Positions 1 through 7,670 of a stretch of DNA of 41,306 bases are shown here, in pieces. This stretch comes from Williamwhitmania taraxaci (GTDB lineage Bacteria > Bacteroidota > Bacteroidia > Bacteroidales > Williamwhitmaniaceae). Every line of letters starts with the position of its first letter. Positions within the stretch are counted from its first letter, which is position 1. The DNA lies in NCBI RefSeq assembly GCF_900096565.1, contig NZ_FMYP01000037.1:1-41306 (forward strand). The letters are read 5' to 3'. Under the pieces are notes generated by a model. The model was not told the origin of the DNA. It was given only the letters and a program-made list of their open reading frames with translations, and did no database searches. A program made the position numbers and the translations under genes.

Positions 1-2
1 GA

Positions 3-59
3 CGACAGCGCATCCTAAAGCTCTTTTCGGCCAAGAAATACCACCTGCTGCTGGAGTGA
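3..59 (+). CDS. possible C-terminal tail of an upstream gene (partial)
   Basis: Frame 3 is open from the window edge and encodes 18 residues ending in KKYHLLLE before TGA at 57-59. The composition (basic, then leucine-rich) is plausible for a protein end, and the position just before the cobalamin genes would fit another gene of the same locus. The fragment is too short to assign a family. It could also be a chance open stretch, since frame 2 is open further. Confidence 0.25.
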   Translation, partial: RQRILKLFSAKKYHLLLE

Positions 60-353
60 AGCGGCCACGCTGCTGTGCCCAATGGGAAAGGTATGCCCGC
101 GCCTCAACAGCTAGTAATTGAATACCTGATACTTATGTTTCGTTACGATTTTTATTGTTGCAGGCTTCCAAAAAAGGAAGTTGCAAACCATAGGGGGAGC
201 GAAAAACGGAAGAAGTGACGCAAAGAAGGGCTATGTCGAACCAAAAAAATGGCAAAATATCCACCAAGCAAACCTAAATACGCTAAGATTTAAAACCTAG
301 CAATCGACCTGCGGATTTAAGGTTTTATGAAAAAAAAGCATTAATTGGCAATA
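60..353. other. intergenic stretch without recognisable gene
   Basis: No convincing reading frame is seen here. There is one small inverted repeat (CTTCC, six A, GGAAG) near 168-183. The stretch leads into the 21-nt repeat array that starts at 354. Confidence 0.5.
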
Positions 354-605
354 AATGAGTATTTATTTGTGACTAATGCGTATTTATTTGCTGCCAATGA
401 GAATTCATTTATTTCATGATAGGATTTCTTTGAAAGAAGATAAGATTTCTTTGGTTTGAGATTGGATTTCTTCGTTTTGAGATAGGCTTTCTTTGGTTTG
501 AGATAGGATTTCTTCATTTTGAGATAGGCTTTCTTTTGTTTGAGATTGGATTTCTTCGTTTTGAGATAGGCTTTCTTCGTTTTGAGATAGGCTTTCTTTT
601 TTAGA
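354..605. repeat. 21-nt period tandem array, 12 units
   Basis: Twelve consecutive units fall in exact 21-nt register. The first three resemble AATGAGTATTTATTTG and the next nine resemble AGATAGG-TTTCTTCGTTTTG, with unit-to-unit substitutions but no length changes. Because 21 is a multiple of 3, several frames stay open across it. The minus strand can encode heptads such as KAYLKTK and, in another frame, ESLSQNE. Two frames being open at once argues that the openness comes from the period and not from coding. 21 bp is close to two helical turns, so every unit presents the same DNA face. The array ends about 155 nt before the cobQ -7 element. Confidence 0.85.
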
Positions 606-683
606 AAATAGGCGTGATGTGGATGCAATATAGTAGACGCATGGCCTTGCGTTTCTGCGCATATCGTTGTCATTAACGTAATT

Positions 684-710
684 GCCGAATTGGCACATTG
701 CCGCATTGTC
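684..710 (-). repeat. three octamer units, inverted copy of the array after cobQ
   Basis: Read on the minus strand, this stretch is GAC followed by AATGCGGC, AATGTGCC and AATTCGGC. These are the same octamer words that form the 20-copy array at 2235-2394 in the opposite orientation, so cobQ is flanked by inverted members of one repeat family. Confidence 0.8.
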
Positions 711-759
711 CTGTTCATTTCTTCTGAAAACTCTTTTTAGGCTTTTTCTGCAAATGGGT

Positions 760-767
760 TAGCTTTG
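760..767 (+). promoter_or_regulatory. Bacteroidota -7 promoter element for cobQ
   Basis: TAGCTTTG matches TAnnTTTG exactly and lies 19 nt before the cobQ ATG. No clear -33 TTTG at standard spacing is visible. If used, transcription starts downstream of both repeat families and the leader is very short. Confidence 0.5.
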
Positions 768-786
768 CCCCATATCCTCAATTTCA

Positions 787-2247
787 ATGAAATTACAACC
801 GTTAATGATACTGGGCACCGGCAGCGACGTAGGGAAAAGCGTTGTTGCTGCCGCCTTCTGCCGCATATTCAGGCAAGATGGCTACACCCCGGCTCCCTTT
901 AAGGCGCAGAACATGGCGCTCAACTCCTTTGCCACCCCCGAAGGGCTGGAGATAGGTCGCGCGCAGGCCATGCAGGCCGAGGCCGCGGGCATTCCCTGCC
1001 ACACCGATATGAATCCGGTGCTGCTCAAACCCACGGCCGACCATATGTGCCAGGTCGTGCTCAACGGAAAGCCCATTGGCAACCGCAGCGCCTACGAATA
1101 CTTCAACGGCGACGGGCGTGCCGAGCTTTGGCAAGCGGCTACCTCTGCTTTCGATAGGCTACAGGATCAATTCAATCCTATTGTGCTCGAGGGGGCGGGG
1201 AGCATCTCCGAACTCAACCTGTGGGATCGCGATATTGTAAACCTTCCCATGGGGGAATATGCTCACGCCGCCTGCATCCTTGTGGCCGATATCGATCGCG
1301 GTGGCGTCTTTGGCAGCCTCTACGGCTCCATTATGCTGCTGCCCGACCACTACCGCAAGCTGGTGAAGGGGATCATCATTAATAAATTCCGCGGCGATAT
1401 GCGCCTCTTTGAGGATGGCCGAAAAATGATAGAGGAACTCTGCGGAATCCCTGTGCTAGGCGTTATTCCTCACTTCATGGATATAAAGCTCGACGAGGAG
1501 GACTCGGTGATGCTTACCCAGAAGAGTAGGAGCGCTGCCAAGGGAAAGGTAAACGTTGCGGTGGTGCTGCTGCGCCACATGAGCAACTTCACCGACTTTA
1601 ACGCGCTGGAATCGGACGAGCGCATCAACCTTTACTACGTCTCCGAGCCAGAGCAGCTGGCCGAGGCCGATGCTATAATCGTTCCCGGAACCAAGAACAC
1701 CATTGCCGATCTGCTCGACCTGCGCAGCCGAGGCCTTGCAGCGGCCATCATTGCGCATCACCAGGCGGGAAAAAGCGTGGTGGGCATCTGTGGGGGCTTC
1801 CAAATGATGGGGCGCACCATCTCCGATCCGCTTGGGGTGGAGGCAGGCATTTTAGAAGTGCCGGGCTTGGCAATTCTTCCCGTCGATACCGTTATGGAGG
1901 CCGAAAAGGTGACGCGGCAGGTAGAGTTTCGCTTTCGTGGTGGAGAAGAGCGCTGCACCGGCTACGAAATTCACATGGGGCGCACCACCGGTAGCCCTCA
2001 ATCGGTAAATACGCTGGCCGATGGCACGGTCGATGGCTGCTGGCTCTCCAACGGCTGCTACGGAACTTACATGCATGGCATCTTCGACAATCGTTCGGTA
2101 GTCGATGCGCTCGTTGCACCTTTTACTAACCAAAAATCGGCGGCTCAATCTTACGCTTGCTTCAAGGAACAGGAGTATGATAAGCTGGCCGACCATTTTC
2201 GCCGGAATTTGGATATGGAGAGGGTGTATGAGACAATGAGACAATGA
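787..2247 (+). CDS. cobQ: cobyric acid synthase (CobQ/CbiP)
   Basis: This is a glutamine-dependent amidotransferase that amidates the b, d, e and g carboxylates of adenosylcobyrinic acid a,c-diamide. The length (486 aa) is normal. The N-terminal dethiobiotin-synthetase-like domain has the P-loop GTGSDVGKS near residues 11-19. The C-terminal class I glutaminase domain has the nucleophile motif GICGGFQMMG (Cys about residue 335) and a late YMHGIFDN histidine. ATG 787 sits right before the P-loop strand, and a -7 element lies 19 nt upstream. The last five codons (ETMRQ) and the TGA are made of the octamer repeat that continues downstream, so the original C-terminus has probably been altered. It heads the B12 locus in this window. 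Confidence 0.95.
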   Translation: MKLQPLMILGTGSDVGKSVVAAAFCRIFRQDGYTPAPFKAQNMALNSFATPEGLEIGRAQAMQAEAAGIPCHTDMNPVLLKPTADHMCQVVLNGKPIGNRSAYEYFNGDGRAELWQAATSAFDRLQDQFNPIVLEGAGSISELNLWDRDIVNLPMGEYAHAACILVADIDRGGVFGSLYGSIMLLPDHYRKLVKGIIINKFRGDMRLFEDGRKMIEELCGIPVLGVIPHFMDIKLDEEDSVMLTQKSRSAAKGKVNVAVVLLRHMSNFTDFNALESDERINLYYVSEPEQLAEADAIIVPGTKNTIADLLDLRSRGLAAAIIAHHQAGKSVVGICGGFQMMGRTISDPLGVEAGILEVPGLAILPVDTVMEAEKVTRQVEFRFRGGEERCTGYEIHMGRTTGSPQSVNTLADGTVDGCWLSNGCYGTYMHGIFDNRSVVDALVAPFTNQKSAAQSYACFKEQEYDKLADHFRRNLDMERVYETMRQ

Positions 2248-2394
2248 GACAATGCGGCAATGTGCCAATGAGACAATGCGGCAATGTGCCAATGAGACAA
2301 TGCGGCAATGTGCCAATGCGGCAATGAGACAATGCGGCAATGCGGCAATGCGGCAATGTGCCAATGTGCCAATGTGCCAATGCGGCAATGTGCC
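2235..2394 (+). repeat. octamer microsatellite, 20 units
   Basis: Twenty consecutive 8-nt units are built from three words, AATGAGAC, AATGCGGC and AATGTGCC, without any length change. The cobQ stop codon (2245-2247) lies in the second unit. The unit length is not a multiple of three, so expansion or contraction shifts frames. A short ORF read through it (MRQCANETMRQCANE-type) is a product of the repeat. Confidence 0.92.
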
Positions 2395-2402
2395 AATGAA
2401 AA

Positions 2403-2544
2403 AAATAACCACGGAGGCACAGAGAACACAGAGCAAATTAATTCAGCGTCTTTTCACCCTTCACCCTTTTTACCCTTTACCCTTTAACTTTTAACCCTTT
2501 ACCTTTTCACCCTTCACCTTTACCTTTTCACCTTTAACCTTCTT
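2403..2544 (+). repeat. ACAGAG-type and CCTTTAACC-type simple repeats
   Basis: About 2403-2433 is a purine-rich run of the CACGGAGGCACAGAGAACACAGAG type. From 2440 up to the next start codon it is pyrimidine-rich: repeated CCCTTCACC, CCCTTTACC and CCTTTAACTTTT words. The same two repeat classes recur at 4528-4909, 11483-11732 and 12489-12821. No gene or clear promoter is seen in this spacer. Confidence 0.8.
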
Positions 2545-3567
2545 ATGCTCTACGGTCACGGCGACGATATTTATTCCTCTAAGCGCGAAGTTGCAGCCAA
2601 CTTCAGCACCAACGTTTGGTGGGGAACTCCCTACCAGCTGCTTTGGAATCATCTCTCCACGCAATTACCATTGCTTGCATCCTATCCGCACCCTTCGGCT
2701 GCCGACTTGGGCAATGTGCTGGCCAATCAGGCAGGTATCGATGGCAATAGAGTAGTAGTAACCAACGGAGCCACCGAAGCATTCTACCTTATTGCCCGCT
2801 GCTTTAGCCGACGGAGAGCCGCAATTGTGGTTCCCACCTTTATGGAGTACGAAGATGCTTGCCGGCTCAACGATGTTGATGTTTCATTCATTTCACGCGC
2901 AAGTTTCTTTGAAGGAAAGCTTGGCGATGCTAACCTTGTTTGGCTCTGCAACCCCAACAATCCAACTGGCGAGGTTTCTAGCGCCGAAGCTATTCTGGAA
3001 ATAATTGGACGCTTTCCTCAAATCACCTTCGTGGTCGATCAAGCCTACGCCGCCTTTTGCGCCGAGCCACCCATTCACCCGAAAGAAGCCAACTGTTTTC
3101 CCAACCTTATACTGGTGGAGTCGCTCACCAAGTGCTACGGCATTCCCGGCATTCGTCTGGGTTACCTTATTGCCGATAAAGTGCAGTGCGAGGCCATTCA
3201 GGCGCAGCGCATGCCCTGGAGCGTGAATGCCTTGGCCATTGAGGCAGGAAAGTTTATTGCTGCCAATAGGGAATCGTTTGAAGTTCCGCTTGGCGAGCTC
3301 TTCGCGTTGCGCAACAAGCTTATGAATGATATTGCGATGGTCGATGGCTTTGAGGTTTTGCCAACCGCAGCCAGCTTTTTTCTGGTAAAGATTAATCGAG
3401 AGGGATTAAATGCCCCTCAGTTGAAGGATATGCTGCTGAGTGAGCACGGCATACTGGTGCGCGATGCCTCCAACTTTCGGGGAATCGCCGATACCAACCA
3501 TATCCGCATTGCCACCCGAAGCAGCTTCGAGAATAGTTTGCTTGTGAATGCACTTAAAGAGTTATAG
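2545..3567 (+). CDS. cobD: PLP aminotransferase, CobD-type threonine-phosphate decarboxylase
   Basis: This is a class I/II fold PLP enzyme of 340 aa, the usual size for CobD. It probably decarboxylates L-threonine-O-3-phosphate to (R)-1-amino-2-propanol phosphate, the linker that CbiB attaches to cobyric acid. Visible marks are the substrate-side NPNNPTGE motif, the aspartate of VVDQAYAAF that contacts the PLP ring nitrogen, and the Schiff-base motif SLTKCYGIPGIRLGY (Lys about residue 196). Histidinol-phosphate aminotransferases share these motifs. The 3-nt gap to cbiB and the cobQ neighbour favour the cobalamin role. ATG 2545 follows directly on the pyrimidine-rich spacer. Confidence 0.88.
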   Translation: MLYGHGDDIYSSKREVAANFSTNVWWGTPYQLLWNHLSTQLPLLASYPHPSAADLGNVLANQAGIDGNRVVVTNGATEAFYLIARCFSRRRAAIVVPTFMEYEDACRLNDVDVSFISRASFFEGKLGDANLVWLCNPNNPTGEVSSAEAILEIIGRFPQITFVVDQAYAAFCAEPPIHPKEANCFPNLILVESLTKCYGIPGIRLGYLIADKVQCEAIQAQRMPWSVNALAIEAGKFIAANRESFEVPLGELFALRNKLMNDIAMVDGFEVLPTAASFFLVKINREGLNAPQLKDMLLSEHGILVRDASNFRGIADTNHIRIATRSSFENSLLVNALKEL

Positions 3568-3570
3568 CTT

Positions 3571-4527
3571 ATGCTAAATGATATTCCATTGCCGATTATT
3601 GCGCTCCTGCCGCTTGCCATCGGTTATATGCTCGATTTAATGCTTGGCGACCCCGAGCGATGGCCGCATGTGGTGAGGCTATTTGGTAATGCAATTGCCT
3701 TTGGGGAGCAAAAGTTGAACCGTGGAGCGTTCCAGTTTACTAAAGGTGCTGTTATGACTGTTCTGCTCATTGCTATTACCTACCTCTTTTTCTTTGTGGC
3801 CGATAAGCTGTTGTGCAACTATCCCATTGTCTGGCTTGCATGGAGCAGCCTATTCTGCTTTTGGGGTCTCGGCAACAAGAATCTTATTGATGAAGGGCGT
3901 GGTGTATGGAGGGCTTTAGCCCTTGGGCTCGATGCAGGGCGAAAACAGCTAAGCCGAATAGTGGGGCGAAACACCGAAACGCTTTCGGCCAAGAAGGTAA
4001 AGCTGGCAGTGCTCGAAACCCTCTCCGAGAACCTTAGCGATGGGGTAGTAGCACCCATCTTCTTCTTCGCCTTGGGTGGTGTTCCAGCCATGATGGCCTA
4101 CAAAATGGTAAATACGCTCGATAGCATGGTAGGATATCGAAACCCTCGCTACGAACTGTTTGGTAAGTGTGCTGCTCGCCTCGACGATATTGCAAATTTT
4201 ATCCCTGCACGCATTACGGCGCTGCTTATGGTGCTCGTTTCGCTTAGTGGGAGAGGACTTCGTTTTATTTTTATGTATGGTCACGCACATAAGAGCCCAA
4301 ACTCCGGCTATCCCGAGGCAGCCTTGGCAGGTATTCTCAACATCCGGTTTGGTGGCACATCCACCAAGGGCGGCGAAGTAGTAGAAAAGCCATTTATCGG
4401 CAAAGTCGATCGAGAACCTAACGATGCTGACTTTACCCGTGCAGCTTGGATTAATCATGCAGTGGCTTTTCTTGCAGTAGTGGTAGTTGTAGGATGTAGT
4501 TTTTTAGGAGTTACGGGATTCATCTAA
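3571..4527 (+). CDS. cbiB: adenosylcobinamide-phosphate synthase CbiB
   Basis: This is a polytopic inner-membrane protein of 318 aa, typical for CbiB/CobD(Pseudomonas), which joins aminopropanol phosphate to cobyric acid. Family features visible are the N-terminal GYMLDLMLGDPERWPHVVRLFG (shown by its LDLMLGDP and PHVVRL parts), the central ETLSENLSDGVVAP and MVNTLDSMVGYRNPRY segments, and the C-terminal hydrophobic helix before the stop. It starts 3 nt after the CobD-like gene, so the two are almost certainly co-transcribed and translationally linked. Confidence 0.95.
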   Translation: MLNDIPLPIIALLPLAIGYMLDLMLGDPERWPHVVRLFGNAIAFGEQKLNRGAFQFTKGAVMTVLLIAITYLFFFVADKLLCNYPIVWLAWSSLFCFWGLGNKNLIDEGRGVWRALALGLDAGRKQLSRIVGRNTETLSAKKVKLAVLETLSENLSDGVVAPIFFFALGGVPAMMAYKMVNTLDSMVGYRNPRYELFGKCAARLDDIANFIPARITALLMVLVSLSGRGLRFIFMYGHAHKSPNSGYPEAALAGILNIRFGGTSTKGGEVVEKPFIGKVDREPNDADFTRAAWINHAVAFLAVVVVVGCSFLGVTGFI

Positions 4528-4909
4528 CTTCTATTTTGGCCGTAAAATATTACGGCCCTACAACATTCTTCTTTTAATTCTTTAACTTCTATGACTTCTC
4601 TATCTCCTCTTACTTTTTTTAACTTCCTCTAACTTCATTTATTTCTTTAACTTCATTTATTTCTTTAACTTCATTTATTTCTTTAACTTCATTTATTTCT
4701 TTAACTCCTGATTAACTTTAGTATAACTCCCGATTAACTTCTTTTTTTTTAACCACAGAGAGCACAGAGAAAACACCCACAGAGAACCACAGAGAAAAGT
4801 ATGAGGCAGTTTCCTTTAACTTCGTATAACTTCATCCTATTTTTTGACTTCTTTGACTTCTGTAACTTCTTTAACTCCATCTAACTTCCTCTAACTCCCT
4901 TTTCCAAAA
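4528..4909 (+). repeat. repeat-rich spacer with four 18-nt tandem units
   Basis: This 382-nt gap holds no gene. It consists of TTAACTTC-type words. Four exact 18-nt units (CTTCATTTATTTCTTTAA) occupy 4633-4704. An ACAGAG-type block (CCACAGAGAGCACAGAG and variants) lies at about 4749-4798, and more TAACTTC words run up to the next ATG. The reverse complement of the same words fills the spacers around cobS. Confidence 0.88.
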
Positions 4910-5437
4910 ATGCCTCGCATAATAATCACCGGTGGACCCGGCACAGGAAAGAGCAGCTTACTTGCAGCGCTGGAGCAGAAGGGATATCCCTGCTTTCCAG
5001 AAGTATCGCGCATCATTATTGCCGAGCAGCAAGCAACAGGTGGCAATCTGTTTCCATGGGGAAATATATCGGCTTTTTCCAAAGAGTGCTACGTCCGAAT
5101 GCAAGCGCAGCTGGCGGATTCGTTCACCGATATCTCCTTTTTCGACAGAGGAATTCCCGATATTATTGCCTATTTGCGCCGTTACGGAAGCGCTATTCCT
5201 GCTGTGTATTTTCAAGCCAAGGAGCATTACTCCTCCACTGTTTTGGTTTGCCCTCCGTGGCCCGAGATATTTTGTAACGATCACCAACGGCCCGAGAGTT
5301 TTGACGAGACCTGCTTGTTGAACCATCACCTTTGTGAAACATATACTGCTATGGGCTTTTCCATCCTGGAAATACCTAAAGTCGGCATTGCCGAAAGGGT
5401 GGATTGGGTGCTGAAAACTATCCGTAATACGCTTTGA
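4910..5437 (+). CDS. AAA_28-like P-loop NTPase in the B12 locus
   Basis: A 175-aa protein with Walker A GGPGTGKSS at residues 8-16 and a DISFFDRGIPD segment near residue 75 that fits a Walker B/acceptor motif. The fold resembles AAA_28/NadR-C-terminal or nucleoside-kinase-like ATPases, which usually phosphorylate small molecules or act as GTP/ATP switches. It lies between cbiB and the riboswitch-controlled uptake genes, but no known cobalamin enzyme looks like this, so its role is open. The spacer upstream is repetitive and shows no clear promoter. It could be an incidental neighbour. Confidence 0.75.
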   Translation: MPRIIITGGPGTGKSSLLAALEQKGYPCFPEVSRIIIAEQQATGGNLFPWGNISAFSKECYVRMQAQLADSFTDISFFDRGIPDIIAYLRRYGSAIPAVYFQAKEHYSSTVLVCPPWPEIFCNDHQRPESFDETCLLNHHLCETYTAMGFSILEIPKVGIAERVDWVLKTIRNTL

Positions 5438-5570
5438 AATATTGCTGCGTTTTATCAGGTTTGCGCCTTCATAATTCAGTGTTCAATTCCACGCATCGAC
5501 AAATAAATTCTCATAGAATTGCAACAGTCTATGTCTTATCGCAGAGGCACCACTCAGCGACGCTGTTAGG

Positions 5571-5969
5571 GTGAATGCCACCATTTTTGAATTTGGAGCA
5601 CCTCACGATATTGCTTTTTTCGAATCCCGATTAAGTGGTAAGGCCCATTACGTGATAGTTGCCTATGCCGATGAGTTCCCGGTGGGGTATATGATTGCCT
5701 ACGATAGGGATTCCGATGGATCATTCTACTGCTGGATGGCCGGAGTTACTCCGGAGTATCGAAGGAGTGGAATAGTTAGTATGTTGATGTCGGAGTTGGA
5801 ACGGGTTGCCGCATCAAAGGGGTATAAGTGGGTAACCATAAAAACAAGGAACAACCACCGTCAGATGCTATCCTTTCTGGTAAAGGCTGGCTTTAACTTT
5901 ACTGCGGTCGTGGAGCGTCCCGCCACAAAGGACAACCGAGTTTTGTTGGAGAAGCGAATTTCAAGATAG
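5571..5969 (+). CDS. GNAT family N-acetyltransferase, probably 5'-truncated
   Basis: The Gcn5-related core is clear: VGYMIAYDRDSDGSFYCWMAGVTP leads into the acetyl-CoA loop EYRRSGIVSMLMSELER, followed by NNHRQMLSFLVKAGF. The only start codon in frame is GTG 5571, giving 132 aa, shorter than most members. The frame stays open upstream to TAG 5514-5516 and encodes AEAPLSDAVRV, which looks like the missing first helix, but it holds no ATG, GTG or TTG. Either the 5' end is lost or start codon and promoter have decayed. The substrate is unknown, with no visible link to cobalamin. Confidence 0.7.
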   Translation: MNATIFEFGAPHDIAFFESRLSGKAHYVIVAYADEFPVGYMIAYDRDSDGSFYCWMAGVTPEYRRSGIVSMLMSELERVAASKGYKWVTIKTRNNHRQMLSFLVKAGFNFTAVVERPATKDNRVLLEKRISR

Positions 5970-6204
5970 CGGGATAGGCAAAATATACTATGCTAATACC
6001 TTTGTTTTGCGTTTAGGAAATGGCTTTCGCTTCTAGCTATTAAATGATTTTTGCCCTATGATGGTGCCATGCCTACAATATCAATCCAATTTTCATTTGT
6101 ATACGCCGGTTTCTATCGCTTCTTTGAATCCTTTAACTTCTTCTAACTTCAGCATAACTTCCTTCTTTGTTAATATCCGGTGAAAACTTCTTTGTTCAAT
6201 TTCT

Positions 6205-6234
6205 TTTGAGAAACCTTTAAAATTAGTTCCTTTG
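6205..6234 (+). promoter_or_regulatory. probable promoter of the first cobalamin riboswitch
   Basis: TTTG at 6205-6208, an 18-nt spacer, and TTCCTTTG at 6227-6234 (one mismatch to TAnnTTTG). The predicted start at about 6241 coincides with the beginning of the riboswitch aptamer. Confidence 0.5.
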
Positions 6235-6240
6235 CACCAG

Positions 6241-6402
6241 CTTTGGTTACCACTAATGTTGGTATTAAAAAGGGAACCTCGTGTAAATCGAGGGCTGTAC
6301 CCGCAGCTGTAAGCTTCATAAGGTCTTGAATAATTGCCACTGTTCCGCCCATCGGAATGGGAAGGTTTTCAAGATGAAGCGAGCCAGAAGACCTGCCTAA
6401 GC
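6241..6402 (+). ncRNA. cobalamin riboswitch 1
   Basis: The conserved cobalamin aptamer blocks appear in order: AGGGAACCTCGTGTAAA, then CCCGCAGCTGTAA at about 6300, GCCACTG at about 6336, a CGGAATGGGAAGG segment, and the B12 box AGCCAGAAGACCTGCC at 6382-6397. It ends about 30 nt before the BtuF-like start codon, which suggests control of translation initiation through occlusion of the start region. Adenosylcobalamin or another corrinoid is expected to turn off the downstream uptake gene. Confidence 0.92.
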
Positions 6403-6431
6403 ATTATTACTTTCGGGAACAAAAGTGTGCT

Positions 6432-7562
6432 ATGAAAATAACTTTTCTAGGTAGGAGATATATCCTACTCTTTGCAGCAGTGCTGCTTTTTGCCGGTTGC
6501 CATTCAAACCAATCCAAGCCTAAGCAAGGTCGTGAGGTATCTTTGCGCTATGCCAAACTCTTCCGTATTTGGGAATACGATGGCTATAAGATTGCCGAAG
6601 TTCGGAATCCTTGGGACACTACCCAGCTGCTTAAGCGATACATTCTGGCAGCAAATCCTAATTCCTTAACCGATAGCCTGAAATCGGTGGCTATAAGCGT
6701 ACCTGTTCAGACTTTGGCCTGTGTTTTTAGCACCCATGTGTGCTTAGCCAATCGGTTGAACGTGGTGAATAGGATTACAGCCGTAAGCGAGCTGAAGTAT
6801 ATCAATAATAAAGCCATTCGAGCACAGGTTGCTGCGGGAAAAACCCTCGAAATGGGTCCGTCCCACAGCATCAACATGGATATTCTGCTAAAGGTTAATC
6901 CTAATGTGCTATTTGTATCTCCCTTCAAGGATAATAAGTATGGCGCAGTAGAGGCCTCAGGGATTCCGTTGGCTATCGATTGCAGCTACATGGAGGAGCA
7001 TCCGCTTGCAAGGGCTGAGTGGCTTAAGTTTATGGCTCTGTTTGTGGGAAAAGAGGCCGAGGCCAACACGATATTTGATACCATTGCTCACCGCTACGAA
7101 AGGCTTGCTGCCATAAGCCGAACCGTAGCGGTGAAAGCAACGGTATTCTCGGGAAAACCGTTTAAGGAGATTTGGTATATGCCAAGCGGGCAAAGCTATG
7201 CCGCCCGTTTTATGTCCGATGCAGGTCTTTCCTACCTATGGGCCGATGTGAAGGAGTCTGGCTCACAACCCCTCGACTTTGAATCGGTGTATGCCAAAGC
7301 CGCCAAAGCCGATCTCTGGCTGATGCACGAGAATTACCAAGGAAAGTTTAACTACGCTAGATTGGCCGAGGAGAATCCTTGCTTTGCCGACTTTGCCGCA
7401 TTCAAGAAGCATCGAATCATCTTCTGCAACACCTACGATAACGACTACTACGAGGAGGGGCTCCTCGAACCTGACGTTATCCTAGCCGATATCCTCTCCT
7501 TGGCTCATCCCGAACTGAAGTTGAATCATACGCCTAAGTATTACCATTGGATGGAGCAGTAG
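6432..7562 (+). CDS. btuF: BtuF-like corrinoid/iron-chelate ABC substrate-binding lipoprotein
   Basis: A 376-aa exported protein with a lipoprotein signal peptide ending in LLFAGC (Cys about residue 23). The rest matches the helical-backbone (PF01497-type) periplasmic binding fold used for B12, siderophores and haem, with segments such as ILLKVNPNVLFVSPF and FKKHRIIFCNTYDNDYYEEG. The riboswitch directly upstream makes a corrinoid the likely ligand. No BtuC permease or BtuD ATPase gene follows in the window, so it must work with a transporter encoded elsewhere. Binding of another metal chelate cannot be excluded. Confidence 0.85.
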   Translation: MKITFLGRRYILLFAAVLLFAGCHSNQSKPKQGREVSLRYAKLFRIWEYDGYKIAEVRNPWDTTQLLKRYILAANPNSLTDSLKSVAISVPVQTLACVFSTHVCLANRLNVVNRITAVSELKYINNKAIRAQVAAGKTLEMGPSHSINMDILLKVNPNVLFVSPFKDNKYGAVEASGIPLAIDCSYMEEHPLARAEWLKFMALFVGKEAEANTIFDTIAHRYERLAAISRTVAVKATVFSGKPFKEIWYMPSGQSYAARFMSDAGLSYLWADVKESGSQPLDFESVYAKAAKADLWLMHENYQGKFNYARLAEENPCFADFAAFKKHRIIFCNTYDNDYYEEGLLEPDVILADILSLAHPELKLNHTPKYYHWMEQ

Positions 7563-7582
7563 GGAGAAGTGTGAAAAGTGAA

Positions 7583-7627
7583 AAGTGAATGGAGGGTAAG
7601 TGAATGGAGGGTAAGTGAATGGAGGGT
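7583..7627 (+). repeat. 15-nt tandem repeat, three copies
   Basis: Three exact copies of AAGTGAATGGAGGGT, with partial copies on both sides, begin about 20 nt after the BtuF-like stop codon. No coding potential. Confidence 0.85.
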
Positions 7628-7670
7628 AAGTGGAGGATTGAAAGTAGGATGCGCTGTTGATGCGTTCTAA

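Noticed and set aside
354-605. Possible CRISPR array
   Set aside because: Units are contiguous with no unique spacers, too short, and there are no cas genes in the window.
341-718. Minus-strand 125-codon ORF encoding Lys/Tyr-rich heptads
   Set aside because: It is generated by the 21-nt period array and the octamer words. A second frame is equally open over the same array, so it is not counted as a gene, though it is kept as a test in the findings.
1852-2436. Minus-strand ORF of 194 codons rich in HCRIVSLAHCRI repeats
   Set aside because: It is the antisense of cobQ's 3' end and of the octamer array. cobQ explains the coding signal.
2252-2494. Plus-strand ORF with MRQCANE repeats
   Set aside because: It consists of the octamer microsatellite plus the simple-repeat spacer. 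No sign of a real protein.
3949-4458. Minus-strand 169-codon ORF inside cbiB
   Set aside because: It is antisense to a well-conserved gene, with Cys/His-rich random-looking sequence.
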